Assembly: GCA_040901795.1 (NCBI GenBank)
Contig: JBBDYH010000001.1
Span: 1-56,087, forward strand
DNA: 56,087 bases
Origin: JBBDYH01 sp040901795
GTDB taxonomy: Bacteria; Planctomycetota; Planctomycetia; Pirellulales; JALHPA01
Reading direction: 5' to 3'
The notes beneath the pieces are model-generated. The model searched no databases, was not told where the DNA came from, and was given only the letters and a program-made list of their open reading frames with translations. Positions within the stretch are counted from its first letter, which is position 1. Every line of letters starts with the position of its first letter. Below are positions 17,290 through 25,691 of this stretch, in pieces. The translations under genes were made by a program, and so were the position numbers.

Positions 17290-18630
17290 TTACTTCGCAG
17301 CCGGCTCTCTCACTGCGACCGACTGACCGGGTTTAAATGAGGCCGGCTGCAGCAGCACGACGGTTTCCTCTCCCGATAGCCCTTCGAGCACTTCCACTTC
17401 CCCACCGCTGCGGATGCCGAGCGTCAGCAGTCGCCGAACGATCTTGCCGTCGTCGACGCAGTGGCAGAAGGCCTCATTGTCGGCGTAAACAACGGCAGAG
17501 CCGGGGAGGACCAGCGCGTCGGGACGCTCGTCGAGCGTGATGCGCACGGTGGCATACATGCCGGGGCGGAGCTCGTGTCTTTCGTTGGAGACGTCGATCT
17601 CGGTGCGAAGCGCGCGATTGCTCGAGTTTAAGGTCCACGAGGTACGTGTTACTTTGGCTTTGGTCTGTTTGTTCCGCAGCGCCTGGACTTGCACAATCGC
17701 GGAGTCACCTGGGTCAACCCAGGCGGCTTCCAGCTCGGGCACATCGACAAACACCCGCACGGTGTCGCTTTGCGAGACGACGAACAGTGGCCTGGCGTCG
17801 GTGCTTCGGGTCGTCTGCGTGAAGTGGCCGGTGTCGACGTGGCGTTGGCTGACGACGCCGCGGAAGGGGGCCTTGATTTCCGTGTAGGCCAGCATGGCTT
17901 TGGCCTTGGCCTGCGTCGCCTTGGCCACTTCAACTTCCGCGACGGCGGCCACCTGTTCGGACTTAGCCTTTTCGGTGTCGGCCTGGCTCTGCGCGAAGGC
18001 CGCTTTGGCAGAGTCCACGGCGGCTTCGGCTTCGTGCTGCGCAGCCTCGGCGGCTTTCAACTGGTTGAGCGTTTCGTCGACCAGCCTGTTCGTCACCGAG
18101 CCTCTTTCGGCCAGCTCGCTGATCCGGCGGTGCTCCGACTTCCAGCGTTCGTGTTGCGCCGCAGTGCGCGCCACCGCGGCCTCGGCCTGCCGGATGTGCG
18201 TTTCGGCCGTTTTCGCGGCAGCTTCCATCGCTCGGACGGCGGCTTCAGCTTTCTTGATTCCTGCCTCCGCCTGACTCACCAGCGCCTCGGCGTGGAGCAG
18301 ATCCGCCTCCAACTCCGGCACGCTGAGCCTGGCCAGAAGCTGGTCTTTTTCGACACGATCGCCGATGTCCACCAGCACCGTGCTCACGTAGCCCGATACC
18401 TTCGGGTGGATGGGTGTCTCTTCGAAAGCGTCGATCTGACCCGGTTGCGCCGTTTCGAGCCGCATGGTCTTGCGCTGCGGTTTGCCGGCGGTGACGCGGT
18501 CGACCGAGGAAGATGACGTCGTCGAGCGATCTTCGTCCGGCGCACCGACAGAGCGGTTGCAGCCGGCGCTGATCGCACCGAGCGCCAGGTAAAGCGCGAG
18601 CCGGAGATAAGCAGCGGAAGTGGATGTCAT
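17290..18630 (-). CDS. RND efflux periplasmic adaptor (HlyD/MFP family) lipoprotein
   Basis: A 446-residue membrane-fusion protein. The ATG at 18630 starts a lipoprotein signal with lipobox ISAGC (Cys24). A biotinyl-lipoyl-like segment (HPKVSGYVSTVLVDIGDRV) precedes an unusually long alanine- and glutamate-rich alpha-helical hairpin at about residues 105-240, then the second lipoyl half (TEIKAPFRGVVSQRHVDTGH) and beta-barrel domains. It would link the inner-membrane RND pump to an outer-membrane TolC channel. It begins 22 bases after the RND permease stop and is certainly co-transcribed. A TolC-like gene lies at 25692 on the opposite strand. Confidence 0.92.
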   Translation of the reverse strand: MTSTSAAYLRLALYLALGAISAGCNRSVGAPDEDRSTTSSSSVDRVTAGKPQRKTMRLETAQPGQIDAFEETPIHPKVSGYVSTVLVDIGDRVEKDQLLARLSVPELEADLLHAEALVSQAEAGIKKAEAAVRAMEAAAKTAETHIRQAEAAVARTAAQHERWKSEHRRISELAERGSVTNRLVDETLNQLKAAEAAQHEAEAAVDSAKAAFAQSQADTEKAKSEQVAAVAEVEVAKATQAKAKAMLAYTEIKAPFRGVVSQRHVDTGHFTQTTRSTDARPLFVVSQSDTVRVFVDVPELEAAWVDPGDSAIVQVQALRNKQTKAKVTRTSWTLNSSNRALRTEIDVSNERHELRPGMYATVRITLDERPDALVLPGSAVVYADNEAFCHCVDDGKIVRRLLTLGIRSGGEVEVLEGLSGEETVVLLQPASFKPGQSVAVREPAAK

Positions 18631-18652
18631 TCGTATACTCCTGGAGGCGAGG

Positions 18653-21600
18653 TCAGGCCGTCGCCGCCGGTTGGAAATGTGAGCTCTCTTGGTCGCTGGG
18701 ATCGAGCGACGGCGAAGCGGAACTGGCGCCCCGCTGGACAAGTGCAAACACCGTCGGCAAGACGAGCAACGTGGCGGCTGTGGCGCCAATGAGGCCGCCA
18801 ATCACCGCGCGGCCCAAGGGTGCATTCTGCTGGCCAGCCTCGCCCAATGCCAGCGCCATCGGCAGCATGCCGGCGATCATGGCGCAACTGGTCATCAGGA
18901 TCGCACGCAGTCGGCTGGCTGCGCCCACTACGGCCGCCTCGTCCGCGGACAGCCCTTCCCGGCGGCGCTTTTCGGCGAATGTGACTAACAGGATTGCGTT
19001 GGCCATGGCGACGCCGATGGCCATAATCGACCCGATGAACGACTGAATATTGAGCGTCGTGTCGGTGAGCCAGAGCATCACCACGACGCCCGCGATGACG
19101 GCCGGCACGGTGGAGACCGTGACCAGCGCCAAGCGCAGCGATTGGAAATTCGCGGTCAGCAACAGAAAGACGGCCACGACGGCCAGGCCGAGGCCGATCG
19201 CCAACCCGGCTTGCATCTCGCGCATCGGCGGAATCTGGCCGCGCGTTTCGACTTGCACGCCGGTCGGTGCCGCTCCGGCCCGCTGGATCGCCTTGGCCAC
19301 CTCGGTGGAGACGCTTCCCAAGTCGGCGTCGGCGACGTTGGCCGTCAGCGTGATCTGCCGCCGCATGTTGTAACGATCGTATTGGCCGGGCATTGTGCTG
19401 TTGCGGAGTTCGGCGATGTCGCCGATGTGGATTTGTCCCTGGTTGGTTCGCTTCAATGGGATTTGCGCGATCTGGGCCAGCGACCCGACCGTCGTGACGT
19501 TGTCCGGCGTGCGGACGACCGGCCGGGGGATTTCGACCTGGACCTGATAGGCGACGCCGCTCTTCGGGTCGGCCCAGTAGTTGGGGACCACGAAACGGCT
19601 GGACGAAGTTGCCGTGACAAGGGCGCGGGAGACGTCGACGGGCATCAAACCCGCCAGTCCGGCCTTTTCGCGATCGACGTTGACTTCGATCGTAGGATAA
19701 TCGAGCGACTGGCCGATTTGCAGATCCCGCAAGAAGGGAATCTTTTCCAACTCATCCCAGACTTTTGCTGCGTAGGCGCGGTTATCGGCAAAGTCGGGAC
19801 CGCTGACGGCGACTTCGACCGGCGTAGGCGAGCCGAAGCTCATCACCTCGTTGACGATGTCGGACGGCTCGAATGAGAAGCGGACGTCGGGCATGGCTTC
19901 CGTCAGCCGCTTTCGCAGACGCTCCTTCAACTCCTCGTCGCGGAGGCCGAGATCGTCGTTGAGGTCAACGTAGAGGATGGCCTCTTCCGGACCGCGCGAC
20001 CATTGATAGACCGCGTTGACCGGGAAGTTCGAGTGGATCATGCCGACGTAGCCTAGCGAGAGGTCGACGTTGCCGGGACCGAGCTCGTCTTCGACAAGCT
20101 CAAGCGCTTGCTTGGCGAGCTCTTCGGTACGCGCGATGTGCGTGCCGTCGGCGGCGCGCATCCGCAGGCGGAACTGGCCGGCATCGACGACGGGGAAGAT
20201 ACCGCGGCCAAGACCTCCTCCAACCAGGATGATGACGGCGATGGTTGCGAGTTGAAATCCGCCGACTAGTGGCAAGCGCAGGTAAACGGCGCGCGAAACC
20301 ATTCTTTCGTAACGGTCACGGAAGCGGTCGAACGGTGTGGGGGAAGCGTCGGCGTGGCCGTGTTGGTGTTTCAATAGCCACACGCAGAGCACCGGCACGA
20401 ACGTGCTGGACAGAACGTACGAGGCCAGCATCGCAAACCCAACCGCCAGTGACAGCGGCACGAACAACCCTTGAGCCGCGCCCTCCATGAAGATTGAGGA
20501 AACGAACACCGCCAGTATGCACAGCATCGCCAACAGGCGAGGAACCGAAGTCTCCGCCGATCCGTCGCGAATTGCGACCGCTACCGGTTTGTCGCGCTGC
20601 AAATGTGTGTGGATGTTCTCAATGGCCACAACGCCCATGTCTACCAGAATGCCGATCGAAAGCGCCAAACCGCCGAGCGTCATCAAATTGATTGTTTGCC
20701 CGGTCAGCCACAGCGCTAGTACGGCCGCCATTAAGGCCAGCGGGATATTGAGCACCACGACCAGCGCGCTCCGCCAGTCGCGGAGAAAGAGCAGAATCAT
20801 CAAGCCGACCAGCCCCGCGCTCAAGACTCCTTCCACCACCACGCCAGCGACGGCGCGTGTCACATACGGCGACTGGTCAAATTCGAATCGTACGTCGATG
20901 CCTTCGCCTTCGGCCCCCATGGCATCGCGCATCTTAGGGAGCGCCTGCTTGATGTTGTTGATGACACTGAGCGTAGAGGCGTCGGCGCGCTTGGTGGCCA
21001 GAATGTAGACCGCGCGGCGGCCGTTGGCCAATGCGTAACCGGCCGGCGCGTCGGCCGAGTCCTGCACGTAACCGATATCGCGCAGGAAGACCGGCGACTG
21101 GCCGGTGCGGATGGGTATAGTGCTGAGCTGACTCGCGTCGCGGACGACGGAGTTCACCGGAACAATCGGGTATTTGTCCCCAATCGGCACGTTGCCCGAC
21201 GGGCTAATCGAGTTGCCCTTGACCAGCGCGTTGATCACTTCGTCGGGGGACATGCCGTAAGATTGGAGCCGCTGGGGATCGACCGTGACCACGATCGTGC
21301 GCGCGCTGCCCCCGAAAGGCGGCGGCGCGGACACGCCCGGCAGGCTCGAGAACATCGGCCGGATGCGGAACAGCGCCAGGTCCTGGATCTCTGCGATCGA
21401 GCGCGTGTCGCTCGACAAAACCAGGTAGCCGACCGGCACGCTCCCGGTGTCGAATCGCATGACGAACGGCGACACGGTCCCCGGCGGCATGAAGGCCCGC
21501 GAGCGGTTGACGTAGTTGGTCGTCTCGGCCATCGCCTGGGCCATGTCGGTCCCGGGATGGAAGAACAGCTTCATCAGCGCGGTGCCCTGCACGTTGCGCG

Positions 21601-21895
21601 ATTCGACGTGATGGATGCCGCTGATATAGAGGAAGTGATACTCGTAGTAGTTGGTGAGGAAGCCCTCCATCTGCGCCGGGTCCATGCCGCCGTACGGCTG
21701 GCAGACGTAAATCACGGGCAGGTTGAGGGCCGGGAAGATATCGACCTCCATGCCGCGCGGCAGCCCTTCGGGATACCTCCAGCCGAGCTGTTCGAAGACC
21801 GAGCGGCCGATCGCCAGGAACGATCCCAAGGCAATGGCCAGGATCAGGACCATGACGGTGAATGGGCGTTTTAAGGCAGTGCTGATGAGATGCAT
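18653..21895 (-). CDS. RND efflux pump permease
   Basis: A 1080-residue inner-membrane RND transporter of normal length with 12 predicted membrane helices and two large periplasmic loops. The first helix (KRPFTVMVLILAIALGSFLA) and the central NIPLALMAAVLALWLTG block are typical. The proton-relay positions deviate. The TM4 VDDAIV motif of AcrB is VDMGVV here, keeping only one Asp. The TM10 lysine of AKNAIL is replaced (MANAILLVTFAE). This fits a divergent subfamily rather than the classic drug pumps. The adaptor follows after 22 bases; DoxX and PadR genes lie upstream on the same strand, so expression may depend on PadR. Confidence 0.93.
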   Translation of the reverse strand: MHLISTALKRPFTVMVLILAIALGSFLAIGRSVFEQLGWRYPEGLPRGMEVDIFPALNLPVIYVCQPYGGMDPAQMEGFLTNYYEYHFLYISGIHHVESRNVQGTALMKLFFHPGTDMAQAMAETTNYVNRSRAFMPPGTVSPFVMRFDTGSVPVGYLVLSSDTRSIAEIQDLALFRIRPMFSSLPGVSAPPPFGGSARTIVVTVDPQRLQSYGMSPDEVINALVKGNSISPSGNVPIGDKYPIVPVNSVVRDASQLSTIPIRTGQSPVFLRDIGYVQDSADAPAGYALANGRRAVYILATKRADASTLSVINNIKQALPKMRDAMGAEGEGIDVRFEFDQSPYVTRAVAGVVVEGVLSAGLVGLMILLFLRDWRSALVVVLNIPLALMAAVLALWLTGQTINLMTLGGLALSIGILVDMGVVAIENIHTHLQRDKPVAVAIRDGSAETSVPRLLAMLCILAVFVSSIFMEGAAQGLFVPLSLAVGFAMLASYVLSSTFVPVLCVWLLKHQHGHADASPTPFDRFRDRYERMVSRAVYLRLPLVGGFQLATIAVIILVGGGLGRGIFPVVDAGQFRLRMRAADGTHIARTEELAKQALELVEDELGPGNVDLSLGYVGMIHSNFPVNAVYQWSRGPEEAILYVDLNDDLGLRDEELKERLRKRLTEAMPDVRFSFEPSDIVNEVMSFGSPTPVEVAVSGPDFADNRAYAAKVWDELEKIPFLRDLQIGQSLDYPTIEVNVDREKAGLAGLMPVDVSRALVTATSSSRFVVPNYWADPKSGVAYQVQVEIPRPVVRTPDNVTTVGSLAQIAQIPLKRTNQGQIHIGDIAELRNSTMPGQYDRYNMRRQITLTANVADADLGSVSTEVAKAIQRAGAAPTGVQVETRGQIPPMREMQAGLAIGLGLAVVAVFLLLTANFQSLRLALVTVSTVPAVIAGVVVMLWLTDTTLNIQSFIGSIMAIGVAMANAILLVTFAEKRRREGLSADEAAVVGAASRLRAILMTSCAMIAGMLPMALALGEAGQQNAPLGRAVIGGLIGATAATLLVLPTVFALVQRGASSASPSLDPSDQESSHFQPAATA

Positions 21896-21999
21896 GGCGG
21901 TTGGTCAGGGCCTACGGTCAAATCATGAATCGCAGGAACAGGAGGAGGAAATCGCAGGCCACCATTGGCGCATGCAGAAGGGGGGAAATCAAGCCCGCT

Positions 22000-22452
22000 C
22001 TAGAGGTTTGCCAGGTCACCTCGCTGCCCACGGGATGTCAACCAGGCATCGATCGACAATGAGCCGGCGCCGACGATCAATAGAAAGATCGATCCCAGCA
22101 GCATCGACCAATCGGTGCGAGCTTCGTGGGCCATCTTCCAGAAGCCCTGTTCCTGGAGAATGGGAATCTTCGTGCTCACAATCGCCACCAACATAATGAC
22201 AATCAGCGGAACGGCGGCCACTCGCGTCAGCAAACCGAGCAGCACGAAAGAGCCGCAAGCAATCTCAAAACAGGCGACGAACTGGGCGGTGAACTCAGGA
22301 GACGAAAACCCGATTTTCTCAAATCGCCCGGCCCCAACCTCGGCCGGGAACAGGAATTTCTGGATGCCCTCCGATAAAAACACCGCTCCGACGATCAGCC
22401 GAATCAAAATCGTCGCGGCGGGAGCCTGCGTTGCGAATAGCTTATGGAACAT
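22000..22452 (-). CDS. DoxX-family membrane protein, copy 1
   Basis: A 150-residue protein with four predicted membrane helices and the DoxX signature RLIVGAVFLSEGIQKFLFP. DoxX proteins include the thiosulfate:quinone oxidoreductase subunit and CatD/MhqP-like quinone-resistance proteins. The ATG at 22452 overlaps the 3' end of the padR-like gene by 11 bases, so translation is coupled. It has a close paralogue at 36101-36574, also directly downstream of a PadR gene. The RND permease starts 104 bases downstream on the same strand. The exact substrate is unknown. Confidence 0.88.
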   Translation of the reverse strand: MFHKLFATQAPAATILIRLIVGAVFLSEGIQKFLFPAEVGAGRFEKIGFSSPEFTAQFVACFEIACGSFVLLGLLTRVAAVPLIVIMLVAIVSTKIPILQEQGFWKMAHEARTDWSMLLGSIFLLIVGAGSLSIDAWLTSRGQRGDLANL

Positions 22453-22816
22453 GAGCGCCACCCCGTTTCTTTTGGCGAATCCTCTTCCCCAATGCTCTCG
22501 CGTCTCGATCGTCGATGATTTCAGAGGCAAGTTCTCTCAGCTTGGCCCGCGCGTCGGCCAGTATTTTTCTTCCGCTCGCGGTGATTCGGAAGTTCTTCCT
22601 CCGCTTGCCTGCGACTACCTCCTCCGAACTCGACAGGTGCCCCGCGGCCCGCAGTTCGTGCAGCATCGGATAGAGCGTTCCAGGGCCGATGCGATAGCCG
22701 TGGTGTTTTAGCTCTTCCATGATCTCGACTCCGCAGATTGGTTCTTTGTCGGCGTGATAGAGAATGTGCAGCCTCACGAAGCCGGCAAACAACGAACGCA
22801 GAACATCGTTGGCCAT
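22442..22816 (-). CDS. PadR-family transcriptional regulator, copy 1
   Basis: A 124-residue winged-helix repressor. The PadR core ICGVEIMEELKHHGYRIGPG followed by TLYPMLHELRAAGHL is clear at residues 26-60, and the C-terminal helix would dimerise. It lacks the long C-terminal domain of PadR-s2 proteins, so it is the short subtype. The ATG at 22816 lies two bases from a TATCG...CGATA operator, which is conserved in front of the paralogue at 35766; self-repression is therefore likely. Longer in-frame starts would run through the operator and were rejected. The divergent cytochrome gene starts 104 bases away. Confidence 0.92.
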   Translation of the reverse strand: MANDVLRSLFAGFVRLHILYHADKEPICGVEIMEELKHHGYRIGPGTLYPMLHELRAAGHLSSSEEVVAGKRRKNFRITASGRKILADARAKLRELASEIIDDRDARALGKRIRQKKRGGAHVP

Positions 22817-22818
22817 TC

Positions 22819-22845
22819 TATCGAATGTCGATATGATCGACGATA
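22819..22845 (-). promoter_or_regulatory. Predicted PadR operator, site C
   Basis: The element reads TATCG...CGATA with a central ATATCGA, in the padR direction, and ends two bases before the padR ATG. Nearly the same sequence, with one gap and a few changes, is found at 35736-35763 and 34137-34164. In the other direction it ends nine bases before TAGAAT, a probable -10 box for the cytochrome gene, so bound PadR would cover the -35 region of that promoter. Confidence 0.75.
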
Positions 22846-22854
22846 GGACCGTGG

Positions 22855-22860
22855 TAGAAT
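22855..22860 (+). promoter_or_regulatory. -10-like box TAGAAT for the copy-1 cytochrome operon
   Basis: TAGAAT lies nine bases from operator site C. The same hexamer at the same distance (34122-34127, minus strand) precedes the paralogous cytochrome gene. Conservation of the spacing in both copies is the main support. Confidence 0.55.
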
Positions 22861-22920
22861 GCCAGGATAACGGCCACACCATCGTACGCGTCATCAACAC
22901 GACTTGCAAAGGCACGCCGC

Positions 22921-23499
22921 ATGCCACGCCAAAACGTCACCGCCTGGGGATTGTTGCTTTTCGGCGCGCTCTTGGGTGCTGTGCTGACCATGCTGGCCAC
23001 CGATTGGCGGATGCCCAAATCCGAAGCGCAGGATGCCCGCAAAGCGCCCGACTTGGCGGCGCTGACCGCGGAGATCGAAACGATCAAAGGCAAGCTGCCT
23101 GACCAGGCCCATGCCATGCAGGATGTAGGCTACCACTTCACCAATCTCTGGTTCGCCGGTCAGAAAGAGCATTGGGACCTGGCAAACTTCTACTGGCTCG
23201 AAGTCCGCTCGCATTTGCGCTGGGCGGTACGGATCATTCCCAAGCGCAAGGATCTGGCGGGGCGAGAAATCGACTTGCCGGCCATTCTGCAAGCATTCGA
23301 GAACACGCCGCTGAAACAACTCGAGGACTCGATCAAAGCGAACGACAAAACGAAGTTCGACGAAGCCTATCGCTTCACTCTGGAGAGCTGCTACGCCTGC
23401 CACAAAGCCTCCGACAAGCCGTTCATTCGTCCCCAAATGCCTTCCCAGCCGGAAGCGCACATCATCAACTTCGACCCAAAGGCTGATTGGCCCAAGTAG
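22921..23499 (+). CDS. Membrane-anchored cytochrome with C-terminal heme motif, copy 1
   Basis: A 192-residue protein with one N-terminal membrane anchor or signal (WGLLLFGALLGAVLTML), a predicted all-helical domain and a single heme c attachment motif CYACH at residues 157-161 near the C-terminus. Helical architecture with the heme motif at the end recalls class II cytochromes (cytochrome c' type), though no family is assigned with certainty. His64, Met66 and His72 are in a highly conserved helix (DQAHAMQDVGYH) and are candidate axial ligands. The paralogue at 33490-34068 has the same length and about 90 percent identity by eye. It is the first gene of a rightward group with TauE and a di-heme peroxidase. 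Confidence 0.8.
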   Translation: MPRQNVTAWGLLLFGALLGAVLTMLATDWRMPKSEAQDARKAPDLAALTAEIETIKGKLPDQAHAMQDVGYHFTNLWFAGQKEHWDLANFYWLEVRSHLRWAVRIIPKRKDLAGREIDLPAILQAFENTPLKQLEDSIKANDKTKFDEAYRFTLESCYACHKASDKPFIRPQMPSQPEAHIINFDPKADWPK

Positions 23500-23537
23500 A
23501 CGAGGCTAGCGGATGTCGCCAGACTTCCGACTGGCCT

Positions 23538-23553
23538 GAATTCTGGCGAATTC
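23538..23553. repeat. GAATTCTGGCGAATTC repeat, copy 1
   Basis: A 16-base palindromic element in the 82-base gap between the cytochrome and TauE genes. The same element occurs at 50362-50377 exactly, and in variants at 38547-38562 and 38572-38587. Confidence 0.75.
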
Positions 23554-23581
23554 GGCGGCCCGGCAAATTCAGCAACCCAAA

Positions 23582-24331
23582 ATGATGCCCTTCGATCCAT
23601 TCCTCCTGCTCGTTCTGGTCGTCGCGTTCCTGGCGGGCGGTGTCGCCTCGATCACCGGCTTCGGCATCGGCAGTTTATTAACGCCTCTCTTGGACGTGCG
23701 TCTGCCTTTCAAGCTGGCTGTGGCAGTCGTGTCGATCCCTCACTTCATCGGCACCGCCGTTCGATTCTTCACCTTGCGCCAACACGTCGATCGCCGCGTT
23801 CTGATGGGGTTTGGTCTGACAAGCGCCGCTGGCGGTCTCGCAGGGGCGCTGTTGCACACGTTCGCAGAGAGCCCCGCCCTCACGGCGATCTTCGGCGCGC
23901 TGCTTGTGTTCGCGGGACTAACCGGCTTGCTGGGCATCGCGGAGCGAATGCGCTTTGGCGGCGTGATGGCCTGGATTGCGGGCGCCGTCTCAGGGCTGCT
24001 TGGTGGGTTAGTGGGCAACCAAGGTGGCATCCGATCGGCCGCTTTGCTCGGCTTCGACGTGCCCAAGCGGTCCTTCGTGGCTACGGCGACGGCCATCGGG
24101 CTGATCGTGGACGGGGCGCGCTTGCCGGTCTACCTCTTTACGCAAGGCCACGACATACTCAAAGCTTGGCCCTTGATGGTGACGGCAACGAGCGGCGTGA
24201 TTGCGGGGACGCTCTCCGGGTACTACCTGCTCAGGCAACTGTCGGAAGTGTTGTTCCGGAGAATCGTCTCGGCGATTATCCTGGCTCTTGGTGTCGCCAT
24301 GTTGATTCGCTTCGCCCAAAGTCTGCGTTAG
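23582..24331 (+). CDS. TauE/SafE-family exporter, copy 1
   Basis: A 249-residue inner-membrane protein with about eight hydrophobic segments and two repeated halves containing GGVASITGFGIGSLLTPLL and GLLGGLVGNQGGIRSAALL (given as separate pieces). These are the glycine-rich motifs of the TauE/SafE/YfcA family, whose members export sulfite, sulfoacetate or related anions. It lies between the cytochrome and a di-heme peroxidase whose start follows after 11 bases. The paralogue at 36588-37343 is about 80 percent identical by eye. Sulfite as substrate is a family-based guess. Confidence 0.88.
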   Translation: MMPFDPFLLLVLVVAFLAGGVASITGFGIGSLLTPLLDVRLPFKLAVAVVSIPHFIGTAVRFFTLRQHVDRRVLMGFGLTSAAGGLAGALLHTFAESPALTAIFGALLVFAGLTGLLGIAERMRFGGVMAWIAGAVSGLLGGLVGNQGGIRSAALLGFDVPKRSFVATATAIGLIVDGARLPVYLFTQGHDILKAWPLMVTATSGVIAGTLSGYYLLRQLSEVLFRRIVSAIILALGVAMLIRFAQSLR

Positions 24332-24342
24332 CCCGAGATAAG

Positions 24343-25365
24343 ATGGAACATGGTCGGCAACTCTCCCGAATCTCGCTTGCCTGCTCGGTATGGTGGTTAC
24401 TGACACTGTCAGCAGCCGCTCAAGTCAACCCCGGAGCAGACGACGAGCCTCAACTCGTTCCGCTACCGGTCAAGGTGCCTGCCCCCCGCTCCGATCCGAC
24501 GACGCCAGAGAAGGTAGCCCTCGGCAAGCAGTTGTTCTTCGATCCGCGGCTCTCGGGCGACAATACGAACAGTTGCGCGACGTGCCATGCGCCCGAGAAG
24601 GCATTTGGAGACGGGCTGGCAACTGGGAAGGGGCGCAACGGCAAACCCTTGCGACGCAACACGCCTTCGCTGTTGAACGTGGGTTTGTATTCGTCGTTCT
24701 TCTGGGATGGACGAGCCGGGAGCCTCGAAGAACAGGCACTCGCGCCGATCGAGTCGCCGCATGAGATGAATCAAAAACTTGACGAGCTTGAGCAAGAGCT
24801 CGGCGCCGTACACGGTTACGTCGAACAATTCCAACAGGTCTTTGGAACTAAACCGACGCGGGACGTCATTGTCAAGGCGCTGGCGGCGTTCGAGCGCAGC
24901 CTGGTTACCGGACCGTCTCCGTTTGACAAGTATCTGGCTGGCGAAAGGGACGCCTTGTCTAAAGAGGCCAAACGGGGGTTGGAGCTATTTGTCGGTGATG
25001 CGGGTTGCGTGCGTTGCCACAGCGGCCCTTTGTTGAGCGACAGCAAGTTCTACCGGCTAGGAATCTCGACGACTGACAGAGGGCGCGAGGAAGTGACCCG
25101 GGACGAAAAAGATCGCATGCGATTTCGCACGCCAAGTTTGAGAAACATAGCGGAAACCGCGCCCTATATGCATGACGGATCGCTGGCGACGCTGACGAGT
25201 GTTGTCGAATTCTACTATCGCGGCGTTACCCCGGTATCGAGCCCGCTTGCTCCCGAAGTAGAGTCCTTGCAAGGGCGCAGTTATTCCGAGGTGTCGGACC
25301 TGGTAGCCTTTCTGGAGTCGTTGTCCGGCGAACCTCCGAAGATCAAACGGCCGACTCTTCCCTAA
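24343..25365 (+). CDS. Di-heme cytochrome c peroxidase (CcpA/MauG family), copy 1
   Basis: A 340-residue periplasmic protein. The ATG at 24343 is 11 bases after the tauE-like stop and gives a signal peptide (SLACSVWWLLTLSAAAQ); longer in-frame starts only translate the upstream gene in another frame. Heme c motifs are CATCH at residues 78-82 and CVRCH at 222-226, with FGDG after the first and the peroxidase-type RTPSLRNIAETAPYMHDGS motif near 285. Family members reduce hydrogen peroxide or carry out MauG-like oxidations with electrons from small cytochromes. The neighbouring heme protein may be the electron donor. The copy at 32471-33493 has the same length. Confidence 0.92.
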   Translation: MEHGRQLSRISLACSVWWLLTLSAAAQVNPGADDEPQLVPLPVKVPAPRSDPTTPEKVALGKQLFFDPRLSGDNTNSCATCHAPEKAFGDGLATGKGRNGKPLRRNTPSLLNVGLYSSFFWDGRAGSLEEQALAPIESPHEMNQKLDELEQELGAVHGYVEQFQQVFGTKPTRDVIVKALAAFERSLVTGPSPFDKYLAGERDALSKEAKRGLELFVGDAGCVRCHSGPLLSDSKFYRLGISTTDRGREEVTRDEKDRMRFRTPSLRNIAETAPYMHDGSLATLTSVVEFYYRGVTPVSSPLAPEVESLQGRSYSEVSDLVAFLESLSGEPPKIKRPTLP

Positions 25366-25691
25366 CGCTCTGACTTGCCAATCGGGAAGCGCAGCGCTCG
25401 TCGATATCTTCACCGTCGCGTGACGGGCTTAACCCTGTATTGCCGCTGCGCTACCGCCTTGTTCCGTTTACACGGTTCGCATGGGTTTGGATTTTTCTTG
25501 GCTCGCGGGCAGTCAAGTTCAGCTAATCGTTAAGGTTTACCGAACCGGCGGCGTCGTTTGGGGAAGAACCGTTAGAGATGTTAAGGACGATAGAACTGCT
25601 AAATGCGGAATCTGCGGTAAACCGATGCAACTCACAGGGTATCAGTTTGCCGGTCGAATTGTGTGGGCCAGAGAATCATTCCCGGAGAAGT
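25366..25691. other. Gene-poor interval upstream of the TolC-like gene
   Basis: About 326 bases without a convincing gene. An open frame from 25578 runs into the TolC gene but its first 38 codons show no signal peptide or homology. The final part carries the ribosome-binding site GGAGAAG at 25684-25690. The interval should hold a separate promoter for the TolC-like gene, but no -35/-10 pair could be picked with confidence. Confidence 0.4.

Noticed and set aside
24166..24342. Longer start for the copy-1 peroxidase
   Set aside because: These 59 codons overlap the end of the TauE gene in another frame. The ATG at 24343 gives a proper signal peptide and the same length as copy 2.
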